Shown here in pieces: positions 40,700 through 40,793 of a stretch of DNA of 40,793 bases. The DNA comes from Sporisorium sorghi. Its lineage: Eukaryota > Basidiomycota > Ustilaginomycetes > Ustilaginales > Ustilaginaceae. A program made the position numbers and the translations under genes. The stretch spans positions 1-40,793 of the forward strand of contig JALCCG010000193.1 in NCBI GenBank assembly GCA_023212695.1, in the 5' to 3' direction. Under the pieces are notes generated by a model. The model was not told the DNA's origin and did no database searches. It worked only from the letters and a program-made list of their open reading frames with translations. Numbering within the stretch: position 1 is the stretch's first letter; the number at the start of each line of letters is the position of its first letter.

Positions 40700-40793
40700 T
40701 TTTGTTTTTTTTTTTTCAATTATAGCCTGTATATTTTAAAGCTACAGCAACTCTCATTGATTTTTCTTTTGGTGGATTATTTAAAAGGAAATA
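40698..40793. other. AT-rich tail of different composition
   Basis: The last 96 bases are roughly a quarter G+C by eye, against more than half elsewhere. They encode nothing recognisable. The piece may be mitochondrial, repetitive or foreign DNA joined through the T run. Confidence 0.5.

Larger units (their letters stand above)
39359..40793. other. Terminal non-coding region with homopolymers
   Basis: No gene is supported in these 1.43 kb. The left part should contain the permease promoter (a TTATAT-like element on the minus strand near 39607 is weak). The right part has T40, C11 and T46 runs and ends in AT-rich sequence unlike the rest of the window. Short open frames here are low-complexity. 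Confidence 0.6.

Overview
The window reads as nuclear DNA of a smut fungus (Ustilaginaceae; basidiomycete). Supporting signs are a GC-rich sequence, compact mostly intron-poor genes, short GT-AG introns with CTGAC-like branch points, CT-rich leaders, and gene families typical of the Ustilago/Sporisorium/Pseudozyma group. I cannot name the species. The window begins in a 73-base A run and ends in a T run followed by about 96 bases of AT-rich DNA, so it may be a whole contig with homopolymer-limited ends.

Layout, left to right. An NYN-like/CCCH zinc-finger protein (+, 158-2117, two introns) is followed by a long promoter and an ENA-type Na+/K+ P-type ATPase (+, 3713-7110, one intron). Next come an ABCC-type ABC transporter (+, 7801-12532, with an apparent frameshift) and a large F-box-like coiled-coil protein (+, 13593-17738). 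A peroxisomal MaoC-type hydratase (-, 17878-18888), an Rvs167-type BAR-SH3 protein (+, 20072-21322) and an unknown Ser-rich protein with one hydrophobic segment (-, 21504-23318) follow. Then a secreted GH43-like glycosidase (+, 24255-25412), a DUF1295 membrane protein (+, 25866-26903), an EFM7/NNT1-like methyltransferase (-, 27032-28168) and a putative metallopeptidase with a jacalin-like domain (-, 28363-30627). The right part holds a DUF2256/DUF3253 protein (+, 30987-31848), a disrupted aldo-keto reductase (-, 31887-32871), a glucose-6-phosphate 1-epimerase (-, 33315-34253), an unknown His/Cys-containing protein (+, 35135-37174) and an AzgA-type purine permease (-, 37439-39358).

The genes do not form an obvious pathway cluster. 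They are a mix of housekeeping and transport/nutrition genes: Na+ efflux, xenobiotic export, purine uptake, sugar-phosphate epimerisation, beta-oxidation-type hydration, plant-wall glycan hydrolysis and endocytosis. Four promoters carry clear TATA boxes (ENA, ABCC, MaoC, GH43), which fits inducible genes.

The most notable points are these. (1) Eight PacC/Rim101 core hexamers sit in about 1.1 kb upstream of the ENA ATPase. (2) A 13-base GT...AG insertion interrupts the conserved DUF3253 domain and must be removed to restore the family pattern. (3) An apparent 14-base deletion between short repeats removes the catalytic Asp region of the aldo-keto reductase. (4) The ABC transporter has a one-base frame change. 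(5) The final zinc-ligand His of the CCCH protein lies in a coding exon of only 7 bases. I found no convincing wholly new multi-gene system, no mobile element, no CRISPR array and no tRNA or rRNA gene.
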